A DNA stretch of 64,000 bases from Natronomonas marina (GTDB lineage Archaea; Halobacteriota; Halobacteria; Halobacteriales; Haloarculaceae), in NCBI RefSeq assembly GCF_024298905.1, contig NZ_CP101154.1, forward strand, positions 2,046,001-2,110,000, written 5' to 3'. The notes under the pieces were generated by a model. That model saw nothing but the letters and a program-made list of their open reading frames with translations. It searched no databases and had not been told where the DNA came from. Both the position numbers and the translations under genes were made by a program. Shown one piece after another: positions 8,449 to 16,898 of the stretch (its first letter is position 1; every line of letters starts with the position of its first letter).

Positions 8449-9471
8449 ATGGGGAACCGAGCCGACACGAACCGGCAGTGGTTGCTTGCGAGTCGTCCGT
8501 CCGGCGAACCGACGATGGAGAACTTCGAGATGGTCGAGACGGACGTCCCGACCCCGGGAGCCCACGAGGTACTGGTCCGGACCCTCTACATGTCCGTCGA
8601 TCCGTACATGCGCGGGCGGATGCGAGACGCCGAATCCTACGCGGAACCGTGGGACGTCGGCGACCCGATGCGGGCGGGCGTCGTCGGCGAGGTCGTCGAG
8701 TCGAACCACCCGGACTTCGAGGCCGACGACGTGGTGACGGGCGACCTGCGGTGGGCCGACTACGCCGTCTGCGAGGGGCGCGACCTGCGGACGGTCGACC
8801 CCGACCGGGGACCGATATCGGCGGCGCTGGGCGTCCTCGGGATGCCCGGTGTGACGGCCTACTTCGGGACGACGGACGTGGCCGAACCGACGCCGGGCGA
8901 CACCGTCGTCGTCAGCGCCGCCGCAGGCGCGGTCGGCAGCGTCGTCGGGCAGATAGCCGCCCTCTCCGGGGCTCGCGTCGTCGGCATCGCGGGCGCCGAC
9001 GAGAAGGTCGAGTGGCTCGAGTCGGTCGGCTTCGACGCCGCCATCAACTACGACGACGGCGACGTCTCGACGGCGCTGGAAGAGACCTGTCCGGAGGGCG
9101 TCGACGTCTACTTCGACAACGTCGGGGGGCCGATAACGGACGCCGTCTGGCCGCTGTTGAACGTCCGGTCGCGGGTCGCAGTCTGCGGACAGATCGCGCT
9201 CTACAACGCGACCGAACTGCCGACCGGTCCGCGGAAACTCGGCAAACTCGTCGAGACGCGGGGCACCGTCGAGGGGTTCCTTGTCCGCGACTACGAGGGG
9301 CGGTGGGGCGAGGCGCTCGACCGCCTCTCGACGTGGGTCGCCGACGGGGACGTCCAGTACCGCGAGAACGTCGTCGAGGGGCTTGAGAACGCCCCCGAGG
9401 CGTTCCTGGGCCTGTTCGAGGGGACCAAGATCGGCAAGCAACTCGTCAGGGTGGGCGAACGGTCGGCGTGA
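8449..9471 (+). CDS. NADP-dependent zinc-independent alcohol dehydrogenase/enone reductase (CurA-like MDR)
   Basis: The 340-residue protein is a medium-chain reductase of the leukotriene-B4-dehydrogenase/CurA type. It has [10 protein letters not shown] near residue 50, a glycine-rich NADP loop ([17 protein letters not shown] near residue 155) and no structural zinc cysteines. Enzymes of this group reduce the double bond of alpha,beta-unsaturated ketones with NADPH. The gene is divergent from tmcA. It is probably a stand-alone detoxification or lipid-derived enone reductase; the natural substrate is not deducible. Confidence 0.88.
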   Translation: MGNRADTNRQWLLASRPSGEPTMENFEMVETDVPTPGAHEVLVRTLYMSVDPYMRGRMRDAESYAEPWDVGDPMRAGVVGEVVESNHPDFEADDVVTGDLRWADYAVCEGRDLRTVDPDRGPISAALGVLGMPGVTAYFGTTDVAEPTPGDTVVVSAAAGAVGSVVGQIAALSGARVVGIAGADEKVEWLESVGFDAAINYDDGDVSTALEETCPEGVDVYFDNVGGPITDAVWPLLNVRSRVAVCGQIALYNATELPTGPRKLGKLVETRGTVEGFLVRDYEGRWGEALDRLSTWVADGDVQYRENVVEGLENAPEAFLGLFEGTKIGKQLVRVGERSA

Positions 9472-9559
9472 CCACTCCCCGGGTCCCGGAGGGGTGTCGC
9501 GGCCAGCGCGTCCGGGCGGTATTGTAAGAGTTAAATGTCGCGGCGACCCACCACGAGAT

Positions 9560-9742
9560 ATGAGTAGCGAGAGTGCCCAACGGAGGGAGCGCAAGTGCAT
9601 CTCCTGCGGGATCAACATCTCGGGGACGAACGCGGCGAAGTTCAAGTGTCCCGACTGCGGACACCTGATCTACCGCTGTGCGAAGTGTCGCAAGCAGAGC
9701 AACCTCTACGAGTGCCCGGACTGCGGGTTCATGGGGCCGTAA
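9560..9742 (+). CDS. Double zinc-finger microprotein (HVO_2753 family)
   Basis: This 60-residue protein carries four zinc knuckles: CISCG, CPDCG, CAKC and CPDCG. The arrangement matches HVO_2753 of Haloferax volcanii, a two-zinc microprotein whose loss alters swarming and biofilm. As in Haloferax, it sits directly before the elongation factor 1-beta gene, two bases apart. A TATA-like GAGTTAAATG about 25-30 bases before the ATG fits a leaderless transcript. Its molecular partner is unknown; the linkage to translation is conserved. Confidence 0.9.
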   Translation: MSSESAQRRERKCISCGINISGTNAAKFKCPDCGHLIYRCAKCRKQSNLYECPDCGFMGP

Positions 9743-9744
9743 TC

Positions 9745-10011
9745 ATGGGCAAGGTCGCAGCCAAGATGAAGGTCATGCCGGAGAGCCCCGACGTGGACCT
9801 GGACGCCCTCCAGGACCGCCTCGAGAACGCCCTGCCGGAGGGCGCGAAGATCAGCCGCGTCGACCGCGAGGACGTCGCGTTCGGTCTCATCGCGCTGTTC
9901 CCGACGGTCATCATCCCCGACGAGGGCGGCGGCACCGACGCCGTCGAGGACGCCTTCGGGAGCGTCGAGGGCGTCGAGAGCGTCGACGTCGACGAAGTCG
10001 GCCGCATCTGA
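9745..10011 (+). CDS. aef1b: Translation elongation factor 1-beta (archaeal aEF-1beta)
   Basis: The 88-residue protein matches the length and pattern of archaeal EF-1beta: [19 protein letters not shown] at the start, the [12 protein letters not shown] core and a C-terminal acidic strand ([12 protein letters not shown]). It is the guanine-nucleotide exchange factor for EF-1alpha. The start ATG lies two bases after the stop of the zinc microprotein, so the two genes share a transcript. A GC-rich hairpin (GCCCGC/GCGGGC, 10115-10131) lies about 100 bases downstream and may help end it. Confidence 0.93.
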   Translation: MGKVAAKMKVMPESPDVDLDALQDRLENALPEGAKISRVDREDVAFGLIALFPTVIIPDEGGGTDAVEDAFGSVEGVESVDVDEVGRI

Positions 10012-10172
10012 GGCCCCTTCTCCGCGTTCGACCGTCGACGGCGGCGGGATCGACCGCTCGTGTCCGTTACTTTGATAGTTCGTAGTGTGGATACTTCGCA
10101 CGCGGCCGCAGCGGGCCCGCAGCGAGCGGGCGCTCGGGGAAGGAGCGCGGCCGGAACGCACCTTTTATGTGT

Positions 10173-10190
10173 GGGACCTGATTAGGTCCC
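10173..10190. promoter_or_regulatory. 18-bp palindrome between TATA box and start of rpl21e
   Basis: A perfect inverted repeat, GGGACCT-GATT-AGGTCCC, lies between a TATA-like element (CCTTTTATGTG, from 10161) and the rpl21e ATG at 10198. If transcription starts about 25 bases after the TATA box, the palindrome covers the start site, where an archaeal repressor would block. If the RNA starts earlier, it would form a leader hairpin close to the start codon. No factor is known to me for this site. Confidence 0.6.
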
Positions 10191-10197
10191 TTCAAGA

Positions 10198-10491
10198 ATG
10201 CCCAGTTCCAACGGACCTCGGCAGGCGACGCGGAACAAGCTACGAAACAACCCCAGAGAGCGGGGCACCTCCCCGCCGCAGCGGTCCGTCGAGCGCTACG
10301 AGGACGGCGAGAAAGTCCACCTCAAGCTCGACCCCTCGGTCCCGGACGGCCAGTTCCACCCCCGGTTCAACGGCCGAACCGGCACCGTCGTCGGCCAGCA
10401 GGGCAACGCGTTCCAGGTCGAGATCGTCGACGGCGGCGTGACAAAGACCGTCATCGCCGCCGCCGCACACCTCCGCCGGCAAGAGGAATGA
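10198..10491 (+). CDS. rpl21e: 50S ribosomal protein L21e
   Basis: The 97-residue basic protein has the L21e pattern: [20 protein letters not shown] at the N-terminus, then [20 protein letters not shown], the RTGTVVG turn and a C-terminal strand. It belongs to the large ribosomal subunit. The stop overlaps the start of rpoF by four bases (ATGA), a ribosomal protein/RNA polymerase pairing that is conserved in archaea. The start ATG follows the short spacer after the 18-bp palindrome. Confidence 0.95.
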   Translation: MPSSNGPRQATRNKLRNNPRERGTSPPQRSVERYEDGEKVHLKLDPSVPDGQFHPRFNGRTGTVVGQQGNAFQVEIVDGGVTKTVIAAAAHLRRQEE

Positions 10492-10844
10492 CGATATTCA
10501 AGGAGGTCCTCGACGAGGAGTATCTCACCACGCCCGAGGCGAAGGAACTGCTCGCCGAGATCGAAAACGAGCGCGCCCTCGACGAGGATCGGGAGATGCG
10601 GTACGAACTCGCCCGCGCCATCGAGCACGTCAACCGCTTTGCCTTCCTGAACGTCGAGGAGTCCCGGGAACTGGTGGAGGAACTGCTGGCTATCGAGAAG
10701 GTCGACGAGGCGACCGCCTACAAGATAGCGAACCTCCTTCCCGAGGACCGCGACGAACTCCGTTCGGTGTTCGCCCAGGAGCGGTACTCGCTGTCGGGGG
10801 ATGAACTCGACGAGGTTCTCGACGTCGTCGCCAAGTACGCCTGA
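10488..10844 (+). CDS. rpoF: DNA-directed RNA polymerase subunit F (Rpo4)
   Basis: The 118-residue helical protein is RpoF, the archaeal Rpb4 homologue. It has an N-terminal tip region ([17 protein letters not shown]) and a C-terminal HRDC-like part ([20 protein letters not shown]). Together with RpoE it forms the polymerase stalk. Translation is coupled to rpl21e. A strong hairpin begins 18 bases after the stop. Confidence 0.94.
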   Translation: MTIFKEVLDEEYLTTPEAKELLAEIENERALDEDREMRYELARAIEHVNRFAFLNVEESRELVEELLAIEKVDEATAYKIANLLPEDRDELRSVFAQERYSLSGDELDEVLDVVAKYA

Positions 10845-10862
10845 TACGGGTTGTTGTAGTCT

Positions 10863-10905
10863 TTTACCGGTGATCGCCCGTGCGGGATCGGCGATCACCG
10901 GTAAA
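10863..10905. terminator. Perfect 16-bp stem-loop after rpoF
   Basis: Two 16-base arms, TTTACCGGTGATCGCC (10863-10878) and GGCGATCACCGGTAAA (10890-10905), are exact reverse complements separated by 11 bases. The structure lies between the rpoF stop and the TATA box of the next gene (TTTTAAATA, 10938-10946). It could be an RNA hairpin that ends or stabilises the rpl21e-rpoF transcript. Haloarchaeal terminators are usually plain U-runs, so such a long stem is unusual; a protein-binding operator is the alternative. Confidence 0.65.
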
Positions 10906-10969
10906 TCGTTACGACGATCCGTATGAGTCGGCACCCGTTTTAAATACCGCCTCCCCGTACCTACGGCGT

Positions 10970-11545
10970 ATGAGCGATTCCGGAGCCGACACCGAACCCA
11001 CGACGGCCATCGTCGTGGACTTCCTGCCGCGAGGGAGCCCGTCAGACGACCGGCCCCAGTACGAGAAGTCGCCGGTCGCGTTCGCGCTCGGCGAGACGGA
11101 TTTCCGTCTGGTCGAGATCGCTCTGACCGACGACGCCGGCGTCAACATCGGCGACCGGGTACAGATCGACCCGCCCGGCGACGACGTCAAGGACCTCCAC
11201 GACGTCGAGTACGCCGATCTCACCAGCACGGCCGAATCGGAGATCAAGCACGCGATAAACGAGATCATCGACGCCGACGCCAGGCGGTTCGTCGACTTCT
11301 ACAACGACGCCCAGCCGATCACGACCCGGCTGCACATCCTGAACCTGCTGCCCGGCATCGGCAAGAAACTGCGGAACAACGTCCTCGACGAGCGCAAGCG
11401 CAAGCCCTTCGAGAGCTTCGAGGAGATAGAGGAGCGGGTCTCGGGACTGCACAACCCGCGGGACGTGCTCGTCGAACGCATCCTCGAGGAGCTCCGCGAA
11501 GAAGACCTCAAGTACCGGATCTTCGCTCGCCGGTCCGACGAGTAG
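10970..11545 (+). CDS. DUF655 family protein with helix-hairpin-helix
   Basis: The 191-residue protein is the archaeal DUF655 family. The N-terminus (TAIVVDFLPRG and VAFALGETDFRLVEI) forms a beta domain, and the C-terminus contains a helix-hairpin-helix (NLLPGIGKKLRNNVLDERK) suited to nucleic-acid binding. A strong TATA box (TTTTAAATA, 10938) 24-32 bases before the ATG indicates a leaderless start at 10970. It precedes rsmA, a linkage seen widely in archaea, so a role in RNA or ribosome biogenesis is likely but unproven. Confidence 0.9.
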   Translation: MSDSGADTEPTTAIVVDFLPRGSPSDDRPQYEKSPVAFALGETDFRLVEIALTDDAGVNIGDRVQIDPPGDDVKDLHDVEYADLTSTAESEIKHAINEIIDADARRFVDFYNDAQPITTRLHILNLLPGIGKKLRNNVLDERKRKPFESFEEIEERVSGLHNPRDVLVERILEELREEDLKYRIFARRSDE

Positions 11546-11612
11546 ACCGCCGTGCGGCCAGGAGCACCGAATGGTGAACCATATACGGCCCCCCGGCGTA
11601 GGACCGGGAAAG

Positions 11613-12440
11613 ATGCGGGACCCCGACGCACTCCTCGCCCGTGCCGGCGTCCGCGGCGACCCCGACCGCGACCAGCACTTCCTCGTCGACGACCGGGTCC
11701 TCGACCGGCTGCCGGGCTACCTACCCGACGACGCCGACACCGCCCACCTGCTGGAGATCGGCGCCGGTACCGGCGCACTCACCGACCGCCTGCTTGGGGC
11801 CGCCGACCGCCTGACCGTCGTCGAGCGGGACCCGACGCTCGCTACATTCCTCGAGACGGAGTTCGCCGACGCCGTCGCTGACGGAACGCTGACCGTCATC
11901 GAGGGCGACGCCCTGGAGGTCGAGTTGCCGGACTTCACCGCCTCGGTGTCGAACCTCCCGTACGGCGTCTCCTCGGAGATAGCGTTCCGGCTGCTCCCCG
12001 AGGAGCGACCGACGGTGCTGATGTTCCAAAAGGAGTTCGCCGAGCGGATGGCGGCCGAGCCGGGGACCGACGAGTACGGCCGGCTGTCGGTGACCGCGGG
12101 CCACTACGCCGACATCGAAATCGTCGAGCCGGTGCCGAAGGAGGCCTTCTCGCCGCCGCCGGCCGTCGAGAGCGCAGTGGTCCGGACGACGCCGAGCGAA
12201 CCCGAATACGAAGTACCCGACGACGAGCGGTTCGAGGCCGTGGTGCGGGCAGTCTTCACGCAGCGACGGAAGACGATGCGGAACGCGATCCGCAACACGA
12301 CCCACATCTCGGGCATCGAGGAGCCCGAGGCCGTGGTTGAGGCGGCCGACGAGTCACTCATGAGCAAGCGGGCCGGCGAGGTGCCGCCGGCGGCGTTCGC
12401 CCGCCTGACCCGGACCGTCGTGGAGGTCCAGCGCGCATGA
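11613..12440 (+). CDS. rsmA: 16S rRNA adenine-N6 dimethyltransferase RsmA/KsgA
   Basis: From the ATG at 11613 the protein has 275 residues. It shows the KsgA hallmarks: DQHFLVDDRVLDRL, the SAM motif LEIGAGTGALTDRLL, the catalytic SNLPYGVSS and PKEAFSPPPAVES. It dimethylates two adjacent adenines near the 3' end of 16S rRNA. An in-frame ATG also occurs at 11571, but a TATA-like CATATACG (from 11579) sits about 30 bases before 11613, which favours the shorter leaderless start. Confidence 0.94.
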   Translation: MRDPDALLARAGVRGDPDRDQHFLVDDRVLDRLPGYLPDDADTAHLLEIGAGTGALTDRLLGAADRLTVVERDPTLATFLETEFADAVADGTLTVIEGDALEVELPDFTASVSNLPYGVSSEIAFRLLPEERPTVLMFQKEFAERMAAEPGTDEYGRLSVTAGHYADIEIVEPVPKEAFSPPPAVESAVVRTTPSEPEYEVPDDERFEAVVRAVFTQRRKTMRNAIRNTTHISGIEEPEAVVEAADESLMSKRAGEVPPAAFARLTRTVVEVQRA

Positions 12441-12474
12441 CCGAGAGCCGACCCCACACGCTCGGATAGCCGCC

Positions 12475-13995
12475 ATGTCAGCGACGCCAACGCTCCTGAT
12501 ACCCTGGTACTGGCGGTGGGTCCAGCGGCTCCAGGGCGTCATCGACACCCGGCCGAAACAGTACCTCGCGACGCTCGCCATCCCCGTCGGGTTCGTCGGC
12601 GCCGTCTTCCTGATATACCTCGGCGGCAAGCCGCTGAAGCGACGGTTCACGTCCGAGCTCGTCGAGATCGCGCGCACACTGACCATCATGGGCGTGGCGC
12701 TGGTCGACGCCGTGCTGTTCGTCATCATCTGGCGGCGGTTCGGCGACGCCATCACCGAACTCGACAGCTTCGGGAGCCGACTGGTCCCGGGAACCCAGAC
12801 GGCGGTGAACCTCTACATCGGCTTCATCGCACTCCTGGGGACGTACATGCTGACGCGGGTGACCAAACGGGTCATCCGCTACTGGTCGGAGGGCGGTCGC
12901 ATCTCCCCCCACCAGCGGGAACTGTCCCACCACCTCGTCCAGATGTCGCTTTTCTTCGTCGCTGCGCTTTTCATCTTCGGGCTGTTCGGCCTGGATCCCG
13001 CCGACCTCTTTCTGGGGGCCGGCGTGCTCGGCGTCGTGTTGGGCCTCGCCGCCCGGAAGACGCTCGCCAACGTGCTCTCGGGGATGATCATCCTCTTCGG
13101 CCGGCCCTTCGAGGCCGGCGACTGGATAACCGTCGGCGAACAGGAGGGCATCGTCACCGACATCACCGTCTTCAACACCCAGGTGCGGACGTTCAACGAG
13201 GAGCACCTCCTCATCCCGAACGACCTCATCACCGACAAGGAGGTCATCAACTACTCGAAGACCGAGCGACTGCGGCTGATCACGGAGGTCGGCATCGACT
13301 ACGACGACGACATCTCGGAGGCCGCGACCATCGCAAAGCGGACGATGGAGTCCTGTGAGGCGGTCGCCGACTCGCCGAACCCGGACGTCGTCCTCGAGTC
13401 CTTCGGCGACTCCTCGGTGGTGCTCCGACTCCGCTACTGGATCGACCGCCCGACCATCCAGCGGAAGCTCAGCGCCCAAAACGAGGTCATCGAGGCGGTC
13501 AAGGCCGCCTTCGAGGCCGAGGACATCAGGATACCGTTCCCCCAGCGGGAACTCATGGGTCGCTCCGAGACCGACGGCCTGAAAGTTTCGACCTCGGGCG
13601 ACGGCTCGGTGGACGGGCGCGTCGAGCGAGCGGTCCGCCCGGCGTCGACGGGGGGAACCGACACCTCGACCGCCGTCAGGGAGCCGGTCGAAGACGAGTA
13701 CGGCGGCGGCGGCGACCCCGACGGGGACGAAGACGACACCGACGACGGCGACGGCGAGGCGGATGACGACCTCGAGAGCGCAGCACAGCTCGTCGAGGAC
13801 GGGGAGGCGGACGTGTCGAGTCCGCACCCGCGTCGGGAGGGCTCGGAGGTGTACCCGGCCACCGAGGACGACACCCTGACCGAACCCGTCGAGGACGAGC
13901 ACGGGAAACGCAGCCGGCCGGGGGTAGAGAGCGACGACCAGTCCGGCGCTTCGGAGTCCGACGACTCCGAAGACGACGGGGAACCGAACTCGTGA
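12475..13995 (+). CDS. Mechanosensitive ion channel, MscS family, with long acidic tail
   Basis: The 506-residue protein has about five membrane segments in residues 30-205. The last is a Gly/Ala-rich pore helix (GAGVLGVVLGLAARKTLANV) followed by the MscS beta domain (FEAGDWITVGEQEGIVTDI) and the alpha/beta cytosolic domain. Residues from about 365 on are a low-complexity acidic tail that contains two near-copies of EPVEDE(Y/H)G. The core should form a tension-gated channel. The tail is unlike bacterial MscS and may be an adaptation to high cytoplasmic salt. The stop overlaps the next gene by four bases. Confidence 0.92.
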   Translation: MSATPTLLIPWYWRWVQRLQGVIDTRPKQYLATLAIPVGFVGAVFLIYLGGKPLKRRFTSELVEIARTLTIMGVALVDAVLFVIIWRRFGDAITELDSFGSRLVPGTQTAVNLYIGFIALLGTYMLTRVTKRVIRYWSEGGRISPHQRELSHHLVQMSLFFVAALFIFGLFGLDPADLFLGAGVLGVVLGLAARKTLANVLSGMIILFGRPFEAGDWITVGEQEGIVTDITVFNTQVRTFNEEHLLIPNDLITDKEVINYSKTERLRLITEVGIDYDDDISEAATIAKRTMESCEAVADSPNPDVVLESFGDSSVVLRLRYWIDRPTIQRKLSAQNEVIEAVKAAFEAEDIRIPFPQRELMGRSETDGLKVSTSGDGSVDGRVERAVRPASTGGTDTSTAVREPVEDEYGGGGDPDGDEDDTDDGDGEADDDLESAAQLVEDGEADVSSPHPRREGSEVYPATEDDTLTEPVEDEHGKRSRPGVESDDQSGASESDDSEDDGEPNS

Positions 13996-14570
13996 CCCTC
14001 TCGGACCGACGGGAGATGCCGACGGTGTACGAACCGGCCGAGGACTCCCGGCTCCTGGCCGACGTGGCGGTCGAAGAGGTAGACGGCGACGACTCGGTAC
14101 TGGAGGTCGGCGTCGGCTCGGGCTACGTCGCGGCGCGGATCACCGAGGAGACCGGCGCCCGCGTCCTCGGTAGCGACATCAACCCCGACGCCTGCGCGGC
14201 CGCCCGCGAGGCCGGCGTCGAGACGGTCCGGGCGAACCTGCTGGACCCGTTCGTCGACGGGAGCTTCGACGTCGTGGTCTGTAACCCACCGTACCTGCCG
14301 ACGCCGCCGGAACGCGAGTGGGACGACCCGCTGGAGCACGCCCTCTCGGGTGGCGAGGACGGCCGCCGCGTCGTCCGGCCGTTCCTCCGGGACGTGGGAC
14401 GCGTCCTCGCGCCGGGCGGCCGCGCCTACCTCCTGGTCTCGACGCTGACGGACCTGGAGGCGGTCTCGGAACTGGCGGCGGCCGCCGGACTCTCGACGCG
14501 GGAACTGGCCGACGAATCGTTCCCCTTCGAGCGGCTGGTCGTCCTCGAAATAACCATAGATAATACCTGA
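13992..14570 (+). CDS. HemK2/PrmC-type protein (N5-glutamine) methyltransferase
   Basis: The 192-residue protein has the SAM-binding motif LEVGVGSGYVAARI (near residue 36) and the catalytic NPPY (near 97), typical of methyltransferases that modify the GGQ glutamine of release factors. Its short length without the PrmC N-terminal domain matches archaeal/eukaryotic HemK2 (Mtq2), which works with Trm112. The GTG start overlaps the MscS stop (GTGA), showing translational coupling; an ATG eight codons later is possible. Confidence 0.88.
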   Translation: MTLSDRREMPTVYEPAEDSRLLADVAVEEVDGDDSVLEVGVGSGYVAARITEETGARVLGSDINPDACAAAREAGVETVRANLLDPFVDGSFDVVVCNPPYLPTPPEREWDDPLEHALSGGEDGRRVVRPFLRDVGRVLAPGGRAYLLVSTLTDLEAVSELAAAAGLSTRELADESFPFERLVVLEITIDNT

Positions 14571-14610
14571 GTAGGAAATATTAAACTCCGTCATTCCGTA
14601 GCGACGGGTA

Positions 14611-15597
14611 ATGACGGAGGTAATCGCGACGACGCCCGGGTTGTTCCCGCTGCCCGACTGGGCGAAAGAGGAGCTTTCGGACCTGAAGGGTCACCAGAAG
14701 GACGACCTGATATCCGGCGACGAAGGCGAGGCGGTCCTCGAGGCCTACGACCGCGCACGCAACGAGGTCGTCGAGACCCAAGAGGCGGCCGGCCTGGACC
14801 GCATCGTCGAGGGGCAGTTGCGGTGGGACGACATGCTCGCCCATCCCCTGGTCGTCCACGACAACGTCGAGACCCGCGGTATCGTCCGCTACTACGACAA
14901 CAACAACTTCTACCGGGAGCCGGTGGTCACCGGCGAGTTGAGCTACGACGGCGACGTCGCCGCGGAACTCGACGCCGCCGGCGCCGTCGACCAGGCCGTC
15001 CTGCCGGGACCGTACTCGCTGTCGGAGCTTGCGACCGACGAACACTACGGCGACGAGGCCGCGTTCCTCGACGGCGTCGCGGAGTTCCTGGCCGGCGAAA
15101 CCGAGGCCCTGCCCGAGGTCGAGACGCTGTTTCTGCTCGAACCGTCGCTGGTGACTGACCCACCGGGAGACGGCGAGGACAGGCGGGCCAGCGCCGCAAT
15201 CGACCGCGTCGCCGCGGCCGCCGACGCCGACACCGACGTCGTCGTCCACACCTACTGGGGCGCCATCCCGGAGAAGCCCTACGCCCACCTGATGGACGCC
15301 GACGTCGACGCCATCGGCTTCGACTTCGTCAACGACCACGAGGAAAACGTCTACAACATCCAGGAGTACGGGACCAAGGAGTCGATAGCGGTCGGCGTCG
15401 TCGACGGGCAGAACACGCTCGTCGAGACGCCCGCCGAAATCGCCGAGCGCGTCGAGTGGGTCGAAGAGAACGTCCCCGCTCAGTCATTCGAGACGGTGTA
15501 CGCGACGGCCAACACCGAACTGTTCTACCTGCCGGTCAACAGGTTCGAGGCCAAACTGGAGGCGCTGGCCGCCGCCCCCGCGGAGGTGTCCCGATGA
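14611..15597 (+). CDS. MetE-like protein lacking zinc ligands
   Basis: The 328-residue protein has the fold pattern of the cobalamin-independent methionine synthase barrel (ATTPGLFPLPDW start, VLPGPYSLSEL, GVVDGQNTLVE). The metal-binding residues are not kept. The His-x-Cys pair is HTY (His213, Tyr215), and the SPDCG segment has become TANTE (Thr302 in place of Cys). It is therefore unlikely to activate homocysteine alone. It is followed at once by an intact MetE domain (four-base overlap), so a subunit or substrate-binding role is inferred. A TATA box (AATATTAAAC, about 14577-14586) fits a leaderless ATG at 14611. Confidence 0.85.
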   Translation: MTEVIATTPGLFPLPDWAKEELSDLKGHQKDDLISGDEGEAVLEAYDRARNEVVETQEAAGLDRIVEGQLRWDDMLAHPLVVHDNVETRGIVRYYDNNNFYREPVVTGELSYDGDVAAELDAAGAVDQAVLPGPYSLSELATDEHYGDEAAFLDGVAEFLAGETEALPEVETLFLLEPSLVTDPPGDGEDRRASAAIDRVAAAADADTDVVVHTYWGAIPEKPYAHLMDADVDAIGFDFVNDHEENVYNIQEYGTKESIAVGVVDGQNTLVETPAEIAERVEWVEENVPAQSFETVYATANTELFYLPVNRFEAKLEALAAAPAEVSR

Positions 15598-16646
15598 GCG
15601 ACCTTCCCGACACCCGCGAGCAGTTCCGCCCGCCGGAACACCCGACCGACCACTTCCTGATGACGACGGTCGTCGGCTCCTACCCCAAGCCGAAGTGGCT
15701 CAACCGGGCGAAGGAACTGGCCGAGGACGACGACCACGACTTCGACGACGAGGACCTCGCCGAAGCGCTGGACGACGCCGCCCGCCTCATCACCGACGAA
15801 CACGTCCGGGCAGGTCTGGACGTCGTCGTCGACGGCGAGATGCGGCGCAACGAGATGGTCGAGTACTTCGCCGACCGCATCGACGGCTACGAGTTCAACG
15901 GCCCCGTCAAGGTGTGGGGTCACAACTACTTCGACAAGCCCTCCGTCGTCGAGGAGGTCGGCTACGACGAGCCGTGGCTCGTCGACGAGTTCGAGTTCAC
16001 CACCGGCGTCGCCACCCGACCCGTGAAGGTCCCGATCACCGGGCCCTACACGCTGGCGTCGTGGTCGTTCAACGAACAGTACGACACCGAGGAGGAACTG
16101 GCCTACGAACTGGCCGACCTGGTCAACGAGGAGATCAACCGCCTCGTCGAGGCCGGCGCGCGCTACATCCAGATCGACGAGCCCGCGCTGGCGACGACGC
16201 CGGACGACCACGCCATCGTCGGAGAGTGTCTCGAACACATCGCCGACGGCGTCCCCGAGGACGTCCGGCTCGGACTGCACGTCTGCTACGGCGACTACTC
16301 CCGCATCTACCCCGAGATCCTGGACATGCCCGTCCACGAGTACGACCTCGAACTCGCAAACGGCGACTACGAACAGCTCGACGTCTTCAAAGAGCCCGAG
16401 TTCACCAAGGACCTCGCATTGGGCGTCGTCGACGTCCACGATTCGGAGGTCGAGTCCGTCGAGGAGATAAAGGAGAACATCGTGCGGGGCTTCGAGGTCG
16501 TCCCGCCGGAGCGGCTGACCGTCTCGCCGGACTGCGGCGTGAAACTGCTGCCCCGCGAGGTCGCCTACCGGAAGATGGAGAACATGGTCCAGGCCGCCCG
16601 TGAGGTCGAGGCCGAACTCGACGCCGGCGAGATAGACGTCGCGTAA
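15594..16646 (+). CDS. metE: Methionine synthase, cobalamin-independent catalytic domain (MetE-type)
   Basis: The 350-residue protein contains the zinc site of MetE: His229 and Cys231 (HVCYG), an acidic ligand region YDLELAN and Cys314 (SPDCG). The VVGSYPKP start and PITGPYTLASWSF are also family marks. Archaeal MetE has only this C-terminal half of the bacterial enzyme and uses an unusual methyl donor. It is translated together with the preceding degenerate paralogue (ATGA overlap). The stop codon is embedded in a repeated 15-mer discussed separately. Confidence 0.92.
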   Translation: MSDLPDTREQFRPPEHPTDHFLMTTVVGSYPKPKWLNRAKELAEDDDHDFDDEDLAEALDDAARLITDEHVRAGLDVVVDGEMRRNEMVEYFADRIDGYEFNGPVKVWGHNYFDKPSVVEEVGYDEPWLVDEFEFTTGVATRPVKVPITGPYTLASWSFNEQYDTEEELAYELADLVNEEINRLVEAGARYIQIDEPALATTPDDHAIVGECLEHIADGVPEDVRLGLHVCYGDYSRIYPEILDMPVHEYDLELANGDYEQLDVFKEPEFTKDLALGVVDVHDSEVESVEEIKENIVRGFEVVPPERLTVSPDCGVKLLPREVAYRKMENMVQAAREVEAELDAGEIDVA

Positions 16647-16657
16647 CACCCGCTTTT
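16643..16657 (+). repeat. 15-bp repeat at the 3' end of metE (copy 1)
   Basis: GTAACACCCGCTTTT contains the TAA stop of metE and a T-run. The same 15 bases occur in inverted orientation at 16884-16898, containing the stop of ndk. The simplest reading is a matched pair of convergent terminators, each ending in a T-run. Confidence 0.6.
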
Positions 16658-16883
16658 TGCACCTCCGTCGGGCCGCTTCGCAGCCCCCGGTCGGGGAAAA
16701 CGGAGGGAAAAGCCGTGTCCCGTTCCTGCCGCGTGCCGCCGGCGCGTCGGTCACTCGTCGCTACCTGCGCTCGGTGACCGCGTAGCGGAGTGCGAACCTC
16801 GCTCCGCGAACGCCGTTCCGTACCTGTTACGACGAGTGGTGTCCGCGCGGCCCGGAGGGGTGCGCGAGGACACCCGATGAACT
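16647..16883. other. Non-coding gap between convergent genes
   Basis: These 237 bases hold no convincing reading frame on either strand. They contain a CGGTCAC/GTGACCG inverted repeat near 16749-16780 and GC-rich, possibly structured sequence, and are bounded by the inverted 15-mers. A small non-autonomous element with terminal repeats is possible, but no target duplication is evident because the repeats include the stop codons of the neighbouring genes. Confidence 0.4.
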
Positions 16884-16898
16884 AAAAGCGGGTGTTAC
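16884..16898 (-). repeat. 15-bp repeat at the 3' end of ndk (copy 2)
   Basis: This is the exact reverse complement of the 15-mer at 16643-16657. Read on the minus strand it contains the TAA stop of ndk and then CACCCGCTTTT. Both convergent transcripts would thus end with the same sequence. Confidence 0.6.
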
